Below, in pieces: positions 48,239 through 60,131 of a stretch of 64,000 nucleotides of DNA; position 1 is the first letter of the stretch; each line of letters starts with the position of its first letter. Source of the DNA: Flammula alnicola. Lineage: Eukaryota > Basidiomycota > Agaricomycetes > Agaricales > Strophariaceae. Under the pieces are notes generated by a model. The model was given only the letters and a program-made list of their open reading frames with translations. It was not told where the DNA came from and made no database searches. Made by a program: the position numbers and the translations under genes. The stretch lies in the NCBI GenBank assembly GCA_015499995.1, contig JADNRV010000004.1, positions 558,001 to 622,000 on the forward strand, written 5' to 3'.

Positions 48239-50112
48239 TCAAGTATCCCACTGAATATACACGACCTCCTCTCTCCATGCCTCTTTCACTTCCTTTCCGC
48301 CGTCCTGACAACAATCCTTCTCACAGGAAAATATTAAACAAGTACCCCACTCCATACCTCTCTTTGCGTCTTTATCTTCGCCTTTCAACGCCCTCTCCAC
48401 CGCCTTGCGCCTTTCTTCGTCCGTAAGCTTTTTGGCTTTCTCTTCATCTCCGGGGCGAAGCACATTAATTAAGTTGGGCATCATTGGCACTCAAATACCC
48501 TTGGTGCATTGCAGCTGGGGCACTTGGGCACCGCAGACGCATCATAGACCCGCCTCTGGGCATGGACGACTTTAAAGTCGGGCTTGGTTACAGGCAGTGG
48601 ATCTTGACGCGGTGCAGGCCAGAGTAATCGAACGTCTTGTCCGAAGCGAAAGGCAGCGGTGTGCCTTTGAGTTCATACCTTTTTTTGTCGTTAGCTACCT
48701 CCGCAATCCAGTTCATGGAAAAGACGAACCTGACACATTGCTCGCCTTCGTACCGACACGCTTCATGAACTTCTCAAACACTTGGTCAACTTCCAGCGAG
48801 TCTTCATACGTCTCCTTTGCCCAGCTGATGTCCTTGTCCTTTTTGTCCTCGTCGCCGAGATCCTCTACATGTACGCCTTTGGGAGACGCGGCTTTGGCTG
48901 TGGCGGAAGGTACTCTGCCACTGTGGAAAGATAAAGTGGTGGATAAGCAGGCGCAGATTTCCACGCTGATTCGCTGATCACAGTCGCCGCCAACGCAGTA
49001 AGGAGCTCTTCATCCGTAGAACCCGAGTCGGACTGATCATCGTCGTCATTTTCGTCAAGCACTGACTCTCCTGCTTTTCTTGTGGTTTCAGTTCGCCGAC
49101 TTGGCCTTCGACCGCCTTTTAGTTAACGGACCAAAAATCAGGACGAGATAAAAAGGCAACGGGAATAAAACATACCGAGGTAGGAGTGCCAAAAATTTGA
49201 GCGCCCAAACCGAAAACGGGTGTATTAATGGCGCCCTTGCCCCCCATCTATGTGAAAATACGGCCGTTAATCAACTGAGGATAGAAAAAAGGCAGCAAGG
49301 CACAAGAGCACCATGGCACCAAGAATCTCGTGCCCTGGGCCCATGTGGAGTAGGAGTCTATAGACTCACAGAAAAAGGGTTATTCCCAGCGAAGGTTTTC
49401 TGCTGAGCTTCATGGCGCGCCCTCTCCTCGTCGGCTTTTGCCTTTGCCCGCTCGCGCTCAAGCTGACGCTGGCGTTTGCGAGCTAGCTTTTCGGCGTACT
49501 TTTCGTTAATTCGAAGGCCTCGCCACGCACGAACGCTAGATTTGGATGGTCAGCTGGTTTGTCATATGGATGAGGGGCTTAGATAGAATAAGTATTGGCA
49601 TCATAATTACGAAACGATGACCGACCTTCCCCGCAATGGGGGACACAGAAGATCAAGGATGCGCACCTGCCGTCTTTGCGCTGACATCCGGCTCTGGCGC
49701 AGCCCCAAATGTATAGTGCCCTGTCCATGGGGCTATCCTCGAAAGGACACCACATCTGAACTAGTAGCTCCATTGGTTTGGAACATGAATTGCAATAAGA
49801 GGAGGATATGGGAGGTTCACGCGACGGTAAGAGAGCCTTCGGTCACGAATGGTATGCATTTTTTTGCAAGAGGAAGCCATGTATTGAAGAAGAGAAAAAA
49901 AGATATGTCAATACATTCTGTGGGTGGTAATACATGACTAGGGATGCTCGTACAGGAAGTCCTCCAATACGAGAGACGGCAGCGTCTATTCTATCCGCCT
50001 CGACATCAATGTTGCTGTCGGGCACACCTAGCAATACAGAGGTCTCCACTTGGGTCAAATCTTCTTCGTCCGAGTCTGACCAATCGTCGTCCGGTCGCGG
50101 TACAGGAGGCAT
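48239..50112 (-). CDS. Tsr4 / PDCD2-like protein (dedicated chaperone of ribosomal protein uS5/Rps2)
   Basis: The protein starts MPPVPRPDDDWSDSDEEDLT and continues TSVLLGVPDSNIDVEADRID and SRIGGLP, the usual opening of PDCD2-like proteins. The N-terminal zinc part has CxxC-type pairs (MELLVQMWCPFEDSPMDRAL, then YIWGCARAGCQRKDG), followed by a basic linker (KLARKRQRQLERERAKAEER). The C-terminal PDCD2_C domain has WAKETYEDSLEVDQVFEKFM, RYELKGTPLPF, VPKCPSCNAPRVFECQLMPN and MEWGTCLIFSCEKDCC, ending EEVVYIQWDT. Yeast Tsr4 binds nascent Rps2 and is needed for 20S pre-rRNA processing in 40S assembly; PDCD2 does the same in animals. About eight introns are needed. It is the upstream partner of the Smr gene on the same strand, with a very short gap, and divergent to the Zn2Cys6 gene at 50763. 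Confidence 0.92.
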
Positions 50113-50762
50113 CTTCTTCGATTGGTTTCTTGCGGAAGCGGAAGGGTTTGGAGATAAAAAGGCTAAGAGCACTTCGTGAGATCAAAATCCTAAGAAAGAA
50201 GAGACGCAATCAGTCAAGATTCAGCGCTGGAATCGCGTGCAGAATAACAAAATGGATAGATGTTGGTGCAAGTTGCCAGCGCGTACGACAGGAGACTAGG
50301 CAACGACGACAGCGACTGATAACAGATCAGTTAAGCATGAATGGTATAATTTGATTGAGTCGTCACGTTCCGATGAAACAGAGAAACTCTGCCTCGCCAG
50401 GTTCAGACTCGTCATCTAAATGGTTCATCTTTTGCAAGGAAAGAGAAGAGGGGAGAGTGGTGCAATAAAACGATAATGGAAACTTACAAGTTAGAGGTTT
50501 GTTGCTGAAACGGTGGAGAGGAACACGAAGCGTTTTAAGGGAACGCTTAAAATTTTGCAAAGGTGCAGCCAAACAGAAACAAACGGGGGATGTAATACCA
50601 TCGATCCGGATTTGCCAAGTAGAGTAAAACTAAAAGGGATAGCCCGAGTTTGGGATCTTACGAACGGAGTTCTTTCCATCCCGACTGTACTTTCTCAAAT
50701 CTCTTACATATAGCGAGCTTGTGGGCTTCTCTTATCGCCGCTGTTCCTCTCCTTCTCCCTTG
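50113..50762. promoter_or_regulatory. Divergent promoter between Tsr4 and Zn2Cys6 paralogue B
   Basis: About 650 bp separate two start codons that point apart. A minus-strand frame at 50363-50572 (MAAPLQNFKRSLKTLRVPLH) contains a good donor TTGTAAGTTTCC after CCTCTAAC and could be an upstream leader exon or a small gene, but I cannot support a product. Confidence 0.45.
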
Positions 50763-53700
50763 ATGCCCTCCTCACCATCGTCGCCCTATGGCCAGCGCGA
50801 CGACTCGGGTGGCAGCTCTCTCGTCGCACGCCATCCTAAGCGCCGAGGCGTAGCGCTCTCTTGTGCCGAATGTCGCAGGTACGCGCGTTCGTTCTCCGAT
50901 TGACATTCGTCTCGGTCCTGAGTGCCTTGCCCATCCGCGCCCTATCCAGGTTAAAGCTCAAGTAAATTGTCTCGCACCTTACACTCAGCGAACCGAGGAG
51001 TTTTGTGCTGACTAGTCGACTGTGCAATCCGCAGGTGTAGCCGTGCATTCCTTGCAGGTAGAACGCATATGCTGCAGCTGTCGATGCTGGTCTGTTTCTC
51101 GCAGCTGATCATGATGTTGATCATACCTTTAGCAATTGTGTCAAAAAGGGTTGCGCCGCCATCTGTCCCGAAGGTATGTATTGTTCCGCTCTTCATTCCT
51201 TCTGCCTTCTGCCATCCCAACAATCCTGACGTCGTACTGTTTGTCCCCCACCTACTAGGCTCGCTCACTACGGGCAAGGGCAACAGGTAGCACAGAGTCC
51301 ACTCCGTTTCTTTCGCTAATGCGAGATTGACCTTCTCATCCAGATTCGTCTTGGCAAACACCGAAGCTCTCCATGAAAAAATAACAGTGCTCGCAAATCG
51401 GGTCCGACAACTAGAGGATGGGCTGGCAGAGGCCCATGCTCGCACATCTCACACGCCCCATCCACTCCTGAGCGATGAGCTCCTCCAGATCAAGCGCCCA
51501 CTTGAACGAGAAAGGCTAGATGTGCCCCAAACTGAAGAAAAACCCGAGATAGAGGACAATATTGATTCTTTGGGCTCTCTGTAGGTCACTAATCTATCAA
51601 AATTTAGCTTTGTTTCCCCACTTTTGCTATTTATAATCTTGATGACTGATGCCTTGTTATTCACATGCAGCTCCATCTCGAATGACGGCCGGTCAACATT
51701 TTTCGGTCAGACTGCAAACTCTTGGGTAGGTTTCGCCCGTCTATCCTCCGTTTAATATCTCGAAATGCTGACTGAGTTATCCCTCTTCGATAGTATCTCC
51801 TTCAGGTGAACTTTCTTGTTTCGGGATGAAACCCCCGGACATCCAACTGAACTCTTCCGTAGAATGAGGAAGGTTCCGAGGAAGAAGAAGAGTCATCGAT
51901 GAGTACACACGACTCTCCCGAGCCTTCCGACCCGGCGTGGTTAAGCTATGCCTTCCCATTTACCTCACCCATAAGCAAGACAAGGGAAAGTGTGCGGCAA
52001 GCAATCATGAGCAAACTGCCTCCCATGTCTACGGCAAGGGTGCTTTCTGATCTCTATTTTCGACATGCTTCTTGGATGTTGGTCAATCCCCTCTATACAT
52101 CTCTTTTTTTCCTGATATTCCCATGTTTTTTGTTGGCAGGTATAACCCAATATCAGAGGAAGACTATAACGAGACGATATTCCGCCATATCTATGAACCC
52201 GAAAAATCCACTGAACCGCTCAGCGCCCACAACCTATCCGCATTCTGCACTGTGCTCGCCATTGGGTCGCTTCTCGACCTTGATCGGCCTGCCCATTCTC
52301 CCGAGGCCATGCGGTTTTATCACTACGGACGTGCCGCGCTTTCGATAGACTCTGTGCTGGAGGAGCAATCTATTACTGCTATCCAAGCTCTAGTAAGGAA
52401 TCCGGTCCGATCTACATACATCGCGCTGACTCTGTCTTTTTTTGTCAAAACAGCTTCTCATGTGCCATTTCATGTTTCTATCGGAGATTTCTAGTCCTCG
52501 ATGGGCAGTCATGGGAATGATTGTAAAATTGGCACAAAGCGTCAGTATTTGCCCTTTTTTTACTGCGGTTTCTTTCCGGACTTTAAGCTACGCTTTCGTC
52601 CGACACCACGCCGTCTTCTCGTCTTCTTTTCGCTCATTTCCGCATATGTGTTAATCCTGGATTGTGGGCGCTGATTTTTTTCATGTGTTTGAATACATAG
52701 GTTGGACTACGTGAGTACTTCCGCTAACCCATGCCGTACGTGGTATTCTAACTCTTGCTGACCCCGACTCCTTTTCCCCGTGTTGCAGATCGAGACAGCG
52801 GCAAGTGGAACCTTGACCCAGAACAGACGCGGAAACGGCGCGAGTTGTTTTACGAACTTTTGACTTACGATTCTTGGCAGGTATGTTGTTTCGGACTTGG
52901 TTAATGTAGCGACCCGTCTTCCTTGTGGAGCAGTCAGTGCTTGGGATTTTATTCTCGTTGAAGCCTCCTATGACCGCACTGGCTTACCCTATTCTTCTCT
53001 TCTTTTATGACAGAGCTTAACATTCGGCCGACCGCCTTCACTTTCTCCGGCGCATATTGACAACCAATTACCGCACGAGACGACAAAAAACGAGGCCGGT
53101 GAAGTCGAAATGACCTGTATGCATACTTCCTTCTCATTTCAAAACCGGTAATCAATTTAATTTTAGTTGCTGCCTGGAAACATCGTTTTGCGTCCCAATG
53201 CTTAAGCGTCGTACACGACCAAGCTTTGGGACGCGTACCCCCAACTACAAAGTCATCCAAGAACTCGATAGGAAGGTACGGAATTGGTACGTCCCGCCGA
53301 GTTTGCAGGTACCTGGGTTTGGCGCCGCCAAGCTTGTCAGCACTGAGGTAGAGCAGCCAAGTGTGCAGTTGACGATGCAGAGGTATATCGCATTTGCCAT
53401 AAGGGAGATGAGTAAGACTTCTTCCACTGGGTTCATTGATATTACATACACTGACTTTTTTTTTTTTTTTTGTGTGGTAAAGCACTGTTCTACATGCACC
53501 GAGGTTTCTTCGCACAAGCTCTTGAAGACAGCCCCACTGACCCCATGGGAAGCAAATACTCACCTTCAGTGCTCGCAGCGTACGGCAGCGCCACAACCTT
53601 CGTTGGCCTTATTGAGAGTTTATTCAATCAGCACCCACAACTGACTGAGAGGATGTGGTTTCTGTTTACGCATGTTTTCTCTTGTGCGGTATGTCATATT

Positions 53701-54541
53701 ATTTTTTTGCAGAATTAGAAGAGAATTTCATTAGTTTATGTTCTTTCAGATCGTGCTGGGCTCCATCGCTCAGAAATCACAGATGGGTTTGGCACGCTCG
53801 GCTCTCTCGCACCTGGATTCTGCCTATAACCTTTTTTCTAGGGTATCAGATCATGCACGGGCAGGAAAAATCCTTGTACGTCTATCTAAGTTGTCTGTCT
53901 ATTTTCGGCTCTGATTATCTGATTTCGCAGCCCATCTTGGCGAAATTGAGAGAGCGAGCCCACATGGCGCTGACAAACACCAGTCTTCCATTACAATCGG
54001 AGACCGCCACACGACTCTCTTTCTATGGTCCAAAGATAAAGAGTGAAGTGGACGAGCTGTCGGCTTTAGGTGGTATGACGAGGCTTGTGGCTCGTCGGTC
54101 GTCTTCCTCGCCGTCGTCCGGTCTCTGCTCCCAGTCCTCCGCAAAGCTCCGCGTCACCTACCATCGCGGAGGCGTCATCAGCATACTTGCCTGTGCCTGA
54201 GGGGTCAAGTTCTACTGCGTGGCAAACTACACGCATATACAAAATTTCAGTGTCAACATCAATATGGGTGATACTACCCGAATGGCACACCCGTTTCGTC
54301 CGACTCGCAATTGCCAATGTTATACCAGATGCCATCCCATGTCCAGCAGCAGCAGCACCATTCAGGAATGATGATGGAAGTGAGCAGCAACCAAGCGTAC
54401 TATGCGAACGGTTATGCTTCAGGATATGGCAATGTGAATGGGTACCCGATGACACAGGTAGCCCCGTCGCCGGAGATGATGACGCCCCCTCATGACTTGC
54501 AGGATACGTGGCAGAACTTCATGGCGCAATATAAACAGTGA
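50763..54541 (+). CDS. Zn2Cys6 fungal transcription factor (paralogue B)
   Basis: The protein starts MPSSPSSPYGQRDDSGGSSL. Small exons then assemble a Zn2Cys6 cluster, C-x2-C-x6-C-x5-C-x2-C-x8-C (CAECRRLKLKC ... CSNC ... CAAICPEGS), with introns splitting it three times. GSLTTGKGNRFVLANTE and LHEKITVLANRVRQLEDGL follow, then the middle homology region: MIVKLAQSVGLHRDSGKWNL, RKRRELFYELLTYDSWQSLT and FGRPPSLSPAHID. Later blocks (QELDRKVRNWYVPPSLQVPG, FYMHRGFFAQALEDSPTDPM, ERMWFLFTHVFSCAIVLGSI) match paralogue A in order. The tail ends DLQDTWQNFMAQYKQ. Around 54100-54130 the frame must change from LGGMTRLVARRSSSSPSSG to SAPSPPQSSASPTIAEASS without a credible intron. A later change near 54270-54331 fits a 62-bp intron (GTGATA...ACCAG). 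A T16 run at 53456-53471 lies in the intron before LFYMHRGFF. Confidence 0.88.
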
Positions 54542-54997
54542 TACCAATGCTTATCTTCTATCTATCTCGATATCTCCACCACATACCCCCGTAACTATAT
54601 ATATTCCCTACCGCGTTCTTGCTTTCGATGTCTGAAGCCACGAATATTGAATCCGAAGCTTCTTTTATGTCCCTTGTATTAGCTGTCGATATTACTTATC
54701 TTACTCTAGGATACACACGTAGACATTTTATAAACCAAGTATTGTACTTACCATTCATATGGCCGACATTCATAGTTAGGTGCTTCTAAATGCCATATCC
54801 TTACTATCTTGTTCAATAATATAACCATTCGGATGTGTTCAGACACCTGTTTCTCTATTCGGCCCTGAACATCTGAACTGACTTATGGCTCCGTGATTTA
54901 CTGCATTTGGCAGCGACGTGTCCGCGAATTCCTTGTGCACTCGAACACTTCCAATCTTTTGTCTTCCTCCCACCTCTTTCCACCTTCGCTACGTAGC
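54542..54997. other. Intergenic region
   Basis: About 450 bp of A/T-rich sequence between two plus-strand genes. It should carry the 3' end of the transcription-factor gene and the promoter of the zinc-transporter gene. I see no other feature. Confidence 0.45.
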
Positions 54998-57900
54998 ATG
55001 CCCGCACCAGATGCTCGCACAAGGAATAAGATCAGCTTGAATCCGTCGAAAGTGTTGGCCACGTCGTAAGCCAATCTAAATAGTCTGCGTATTGTCCGAA
55101 GATCTATTCCTGACACGACACCTACAATCCCCGTTCTCCTTTATTCTCTTCCTATCTTTATAGGATACCAAGCAAACTTGTGCCCCGGATACTGCTCTCT
55201 AATGCGCTATTCGTCTTTGCCGTGCATGCGTCCAAGGAATGGTTGTTGAACTTCGACGTTGGCGTGTTTTGGGTGGTGATGCGGGTGTTGGCATGCGGTG
55301 GGCTTGGAGTGCTGGTATGGGAGGGCATTACCGCGCAGACAGCAAAGCGCAGGAATATTGAGGTGCGTTGCATCTCTTTCCGAATGGTTCTGGGTGTTCA
55401 TTAGGCTGCTTGGACACCTCAGTGGTCCGCGTTGGGAATGGCGTCGTTGTTACAGTTCGTGCAATGTGCGTGTCTGTTCACTGCGATATATCGTCTATCT
55501 TCACCAAGGTGTGTATTCTATGCTGTCTATTATTCCAGGCTTTTTTGTTCATCGTTTTTGGACATAGAGTCATTCTCTTCGCTCATTTCTCGACATATTG
55601 GATGGGGTCACTCTTAAGCCCTTCTTCTGTAAGTATCTAACTACCTTACCTGCCAATTTTACTGCTGATATTTGTCCGTATGCTAGACCCGAAAGACGAT
55701 GTCTGTTGCCGGAGCCCTCCTTATTTCCGTCTTATCAGATACGCAACTATCAGCGGCGAACTTTTGGCTCTATGCACCCGGATATGGGGCATTATTGCTC
55801 CATGCGTTTTCATCGAGCGCCCTCGAGCACACTCTAGCTGTGCTTTCTCCTTCTCTTGGAACAACATTTTCTACCGCAGCAAGCGTTCTCGGTGCCACCA
55901 TATTTGCACTTCCATTTACATCTTTAGAACCATCGTGGTGGGCTTAACTCATTGTTTTTCCTGGTTCTTTCCTGATATAAGTTATTCATTAAGCTCAAAT
56001 TCCCCCCGACACCTATTCTTCCTTTGATATCGCTCGCCTGCATCCCAGCGGTCGCCTATTCCCTCCTATTCTTCACACCGCTGACAATGCAATCACTGAA
56101 CCAGCTATCCTTCAAGCCACAGCATTTCGGATTTTCATTCCCAACTTTAGTCATTCTTCCTACTTTTTTGGTATCTTTGCCTTTAAGCAAGTACCAACGT
56201 GGACGGACCTCCTGGTTGCATCCTTGCTTTACGTCGGTCTGTTATATATTTCTTTCAATATTCTTATGAGATAGAGATATTGAATTCTGTTGAATTTAGG
56301 CATGTATCCGGAGAGTATAGATACTATAACGGCAGTACCCCGTACTCCTACTTCAAGGCTGATCAGATCCTACGTGAAGACCATCCTCGCCAATCCCGAA
56401 TCTAGAAAGATATTTTACTTTTTGATGTTGAATCTGTGTTATATGTTGGTACAGATGTTATACGGCGTCTGGACAAATAGTTTGGGCCTGATCTCGGATG
56501 GTAAGTTCTTATCTGTCGCACTCTCTTTACTAAAATAACTGATGTATTTGCAGCTATTCACATGGCATTCGATTGTATGGCTATTGGAATGGGTCTCTTC
56601 GCATCTGTAATGGCGACTTGGGATCCTAATGAACGATTTACATACGGGTCAGTCAAACTGATTTCTATGAATATGGGCACCTTTTCATAATTTTATAGCT
56701 ATGGCCGGATTGAAACATTGTCTGGCTTTGCGAATGGAATTTTCCTGATATTAATATCCATCTTCATTATGTTCGAAGCTATTCAGCGAATGTAGGTTCC
56801 TCCGTATTTCTATTTTGCTGTGACTGACAACTTGTTCCTAGATTGGAACCACCAGAGATGAACACCAGCCAGCTGCTACTCGTCAGCTCCTTAGGCCTCG
56901 CAGTCAATTTGTTTGGAATGTTTGCGATGGGCGGGCATCACCATCATGTAAGCCATCCCGTATTATTTTTCAACGTCATACTCATCGATATTCAGGGAGG
57001 ACACTCGCACTCACACGGACATTCTCATGCCTCGCATGACGAAGACCATTCCGGTCACTCTCATGACCCAGCGCCTACCGCACTACACTCAGCACACACA
57101 CACGATCATAACCATGTTGTGCCGCCAAATTCCGCCCATAGCCATTCACATTCTGCTCTGTCGCCTTCCCCACTTGCATCTTCGCACTCGCACTCTCATT
57201 CACCCCCGCCACTTCCTCTTTCCGCGTCGCATCCTCATTCTCATGCACAATCGCATTCCTCACCACAGCATTCACCAATGGATTGTGACGATCATTCACA
57301 TGCTCCACACGAGTCCCACTCCCATTCACATGGCCATGACGAGCACGCCCATCAGCATTCTCCTACAGAACATGCCCATTCTCATTCACACACCCATTCA
57401 CACAACGAGCATTCGAATGACATTACTCCTTCTGCACCCCATCCTTCTAGTCATTCCCGATCAATGTCGACGAGCAGTGTTTCGGAAAGGCCGACGAATG
57501 GCGACAGTCGCCCTACCAAACGACACTCTCGTGGACCATCCATATCAATCGATTTGGCAGGCCAAGCCAAACTTCTGATGCGCACTCCGTTATCTCCCTC
57601 CGCGATGACCCCTTTAACGCCAAATTATACCTTCGGGCATGATGATCATTATACCAAGCACCATGATTCGAAGCATCTCCCGAACTTGCACGAGCCTTCG
57701 CATGCACATTTGCATGAGGGCCACAGTCACAATATGAGAGGCGTTTTTCTGCATGTTATGGCTGTAAGTCGTGACTACTTACATTTTCTACTTGTAATGC
57801 AAGCTAAATGTTCGTTTTTAGGATACACTGGGTTCAGTTGGGGTCATTATATCGACGTTGCTCATCCAGTTTTATGGCTGGACAGGATTTGACCCGATAG

Positions 57901-58346
57901 CCTCTCTCTTTATCGCTATCCTGATTGCTGCCAGTGTCATACCTCTTGTTATGGACACTGGAAAGGTTCTTGCCTTGGATGTGGCTGATCGCGACGTTGA
58001 CATTCGGCGTGCTCTGTCAGAGGTAAATCTATTTTATTATTTTACTTTTTTCGAGAACCATATTCTTATCCAGTATTTACAACAGCTGTCATCCATCGAG
58101 GGGTTAGCGTCTTACACGTCACCGCGTTTCTGGCCTAAAGATTCCTCAAGTCTCATTGGGTCCATACACATCCAACTTGAACCCTCTGGCTCATCTCATG
58201 ATCCTACCGGTCCGCATTCGAGTCGAGCAACGACGTACACAAAAGCTGACCGCGTTGTTGAGAGAGTTGATACATTGCTAAGGCAGAAAATTCCAGGATT
58301 GGAGGAACTGACTATACAGATTGAGGGGAAACAGGTTATGTCCTGA
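54998..58346 (+). CDS. Cation diffusion facilitator zinc transporter, Msc2/ZnT5 type
   Basis: The start MPAPDARTRNKISLNPSKVL is joined by a GTAAGC intron to IPSKLVPRILLSNALFVFAV. The N-terminal half has many membrane segments not found in ordinary CDF proteins (RVILFAHFSTYWMGSLLSPS, TMSVAGALLISVLSDTQLSA and others), which marks the Msc2/ZnT5 class. The CDF core follows: KIFYFLMLNLCYMLVQMLYG, the zinc site HMAFD (H-x3-D) in AIHMAFDCMAIGMGL, YGRIETLSGFANGIFLILIS, and the second site HVMAD (H-x3-D) before TLGSVGVIISTLLIQFYGWT. Between them lies a His-rich loop of roughly 240 residues (about 56930-57750), full of HSHSH units. The C-terminal domain ends KADRVVERVDTLLRQKIPGL. In yeast Msc2 works with Zrg17 to carry zinc into the endoplasmic reticulum. 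Loop length is unusual; both metal sites are intact. Confidence 0.93.
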
Positions 58347-58758
58347 CCTACATCGTAAATAGCTGCATCGTTTTTGATTGTAATTTATATTAATTATCTC
58401 CAAAAAAAAACTGGATCCATTTTACGGAGGGTCATGCCATTTTTTTCAGCGATTCTTGTGCGAGGTTATTTCAAGGGGTTCAGGTAAGATTGATAAGATC
58501 AGATCAGATTAGATACGGTAAGTAAGTGCCATACTTGCCCACTGGCTTGGCCACATATTTTAGCCAACCCCGTTCATTGTGCAGTCACCTTTCCACTGAG
58601 CATCATGGAGCACTGCTGTTCACGTAGGAGTAAAAGCCTTCAAAAGGAAAGCTACCGATCGCGAGGCAGGGTCAGGTCCGCGACTGTCCCGAGCCGATCT
58701 GCCACTTATCTACTATAAATTTGATATATCGCATCATGGGCTTTACGTCGTTCCCGTC
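58347..58758. other. Intergenic region
   Basis: About 410 bp between the zinc-transporter stop and the acetyltransferase start, both on the plus strand. It contains a GATCA/GATTA-type short repeat near 58495-58515. No gene is seen. Confidence 0.45.
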
Positions 58759-60131
58759 ATGACATCTCTGCCCTCGTCTTTTTCGTTTCTTTCACTGTTT
58801 CCAGCTAGTAAGGAGCAGATACTCGAGTCTCGGACGCGGTCGTTTGCTTCCTGGGGAAGGGGTACCTCTCTCGACCAATACCTGGCGCGCGATTCGAGAT
58901 CAGATAACCACGAAGTATCGCTGAACAACCGACTTGTTACATGGTGAGCGAGTTACATGGGTTAGAACCACAAAACATGGGCTGATTCAATGGAATCTGA
59001 TTTCCAGGGTTTTGGCACGACGCGATTCCCCTGACTCGCTAGACTTCATGTGCTCATGCGAAACGTATGCATACATTTTTTTTGACGTTTGGTGTGTACT
59101 GAATATACTTTATGCACAGGTATCGTCGAGATGGATTGGTCGCCCGGAAATCTAAGTCAGGAAATAGTGTCCCAGAAGACGTCAACTGCTATGCAATTGC
59201 TTCAGTTTTCACCCCAGCTGCAAACCGAGGCAAAGGTTATGCCCGACACATGATGAGGCTCTTGCATTGGCTGATTGCACCCCGGGAATATTTACCGAAA
59301 GAATTTCCTATCGAATGGGGCAGTCCTCCAGTACGACCTAGCTACATCAGCGACGGGGCATTTTCTGTGCTTTACAGCGATGTGGGCGAAAACTTCTATC
59401 GACTGTGTGGCCCAGCACCAGACAAGGACGGTTGGTTGGTAACTAGTCCTATTACCACAACCTGGGACGTCGTTAAAAGCCACGAACTCCTCTCCACTGC
59501 CGAAAGGGAGGAAAAGTTAGCTTGGAAATGGCTTGATGAAAGTCTCGTCAACGAGGTGTGGAAGGCTGACGCAGCGTTGATGAAAGAAGAGATGTCCCAA
59601 ATCTCACCATCGCATACTGTCGAATGTACCTTTTTGCCCACTAAAGGAGTGGCAGACTTCCAGCACCATCGATTGCAACAGTTCTGGGGGAAGATGAGCC
59701 CGAAGCCAATCCACTGGGGAGTCTACTCCAATTCCACCTCCAGGTCTGAAGGTTCTTTGGATGCCTCGACTTTTGCTTCCTGGACTTTAGATGTGCGCCC
59801 GTCTGAAATGAACAAAATGATCATCACGCGACTGAGGGTTCAGCCGAAGGATTTCGAGGAATTGTTATTCAAAGTCATCGATTTCGCAAAGCAGCATTCC
59901 GTCGAGATAGTTGAAGTGTGGAACCTAGATCCGAACGTTGGGACATTGCGCATCGGGTGGGGGGAAAGACATTCTCTCGAGACGAACACTTGCCGTCTTT
60001 CAAGTGGTATGGTGAGGGAGGACCTCAACACGTCGCATGGATATACAATGAAAGGTATGGGTAATATTTTACACCTTGATCGGTTAGGTCTTGTTGACGA
60101 GTCAACTTTCCACAGGTTTTGCTGGTGCTAA
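58759..60131 (+). CDS. Lyc1-type GNAT N-acetyltransferase
   Basis: The protein starts MTSLPSSFSFLSLFPASKEQ. After a first intron it continues VTWVLARRDSPDSLDFMCSC and ETYRRDGLVARK, then YAIASVFTPAANRGKGYARH, where RGKGYA is the acetyl-CoA-binding R/Q-x-x-G-x-G/A motif of GNAT enzymes. DGAFSVLYSDVGENFYRLCG is the next block and is typical of the Lyc1 family, which acetylates free lysine in Yarrowia and starts lysine breakdown; the substrate here is inferred. The conserved end RDEHLPSFKWYG and NERFCWC is present but in another frame than the preceding part: the frame shifts at a run of six G (59959-59964). One more G would restore WGGKTFSRDEH. Two normal introns lie before codon 90 and one near the end (donor after NE, acceptor before FCWC). 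Confidence 0.75.

Noticed and set aside
52949..53596. Minus-strand open frame of 215 codons
   Set aside because: It is antisense to exons of Zn2Cys6 paralogue B, which match paralogue A residue by residue in order.
57000..57430. Repeated units that might suggest a CRISPR array or minisatellite
   Set aside because: The units are short, irregular and in frame, and they encode HSHSH stretches within a gene; no spacer structure is present.
57027..57578. Alternative plus-strand frame of 183 codons with many Ile, His and Pro
   Set aside because: It is the shifted reading of the CAC/CAT repeats that code the His-rich loop of the zinc transporter.
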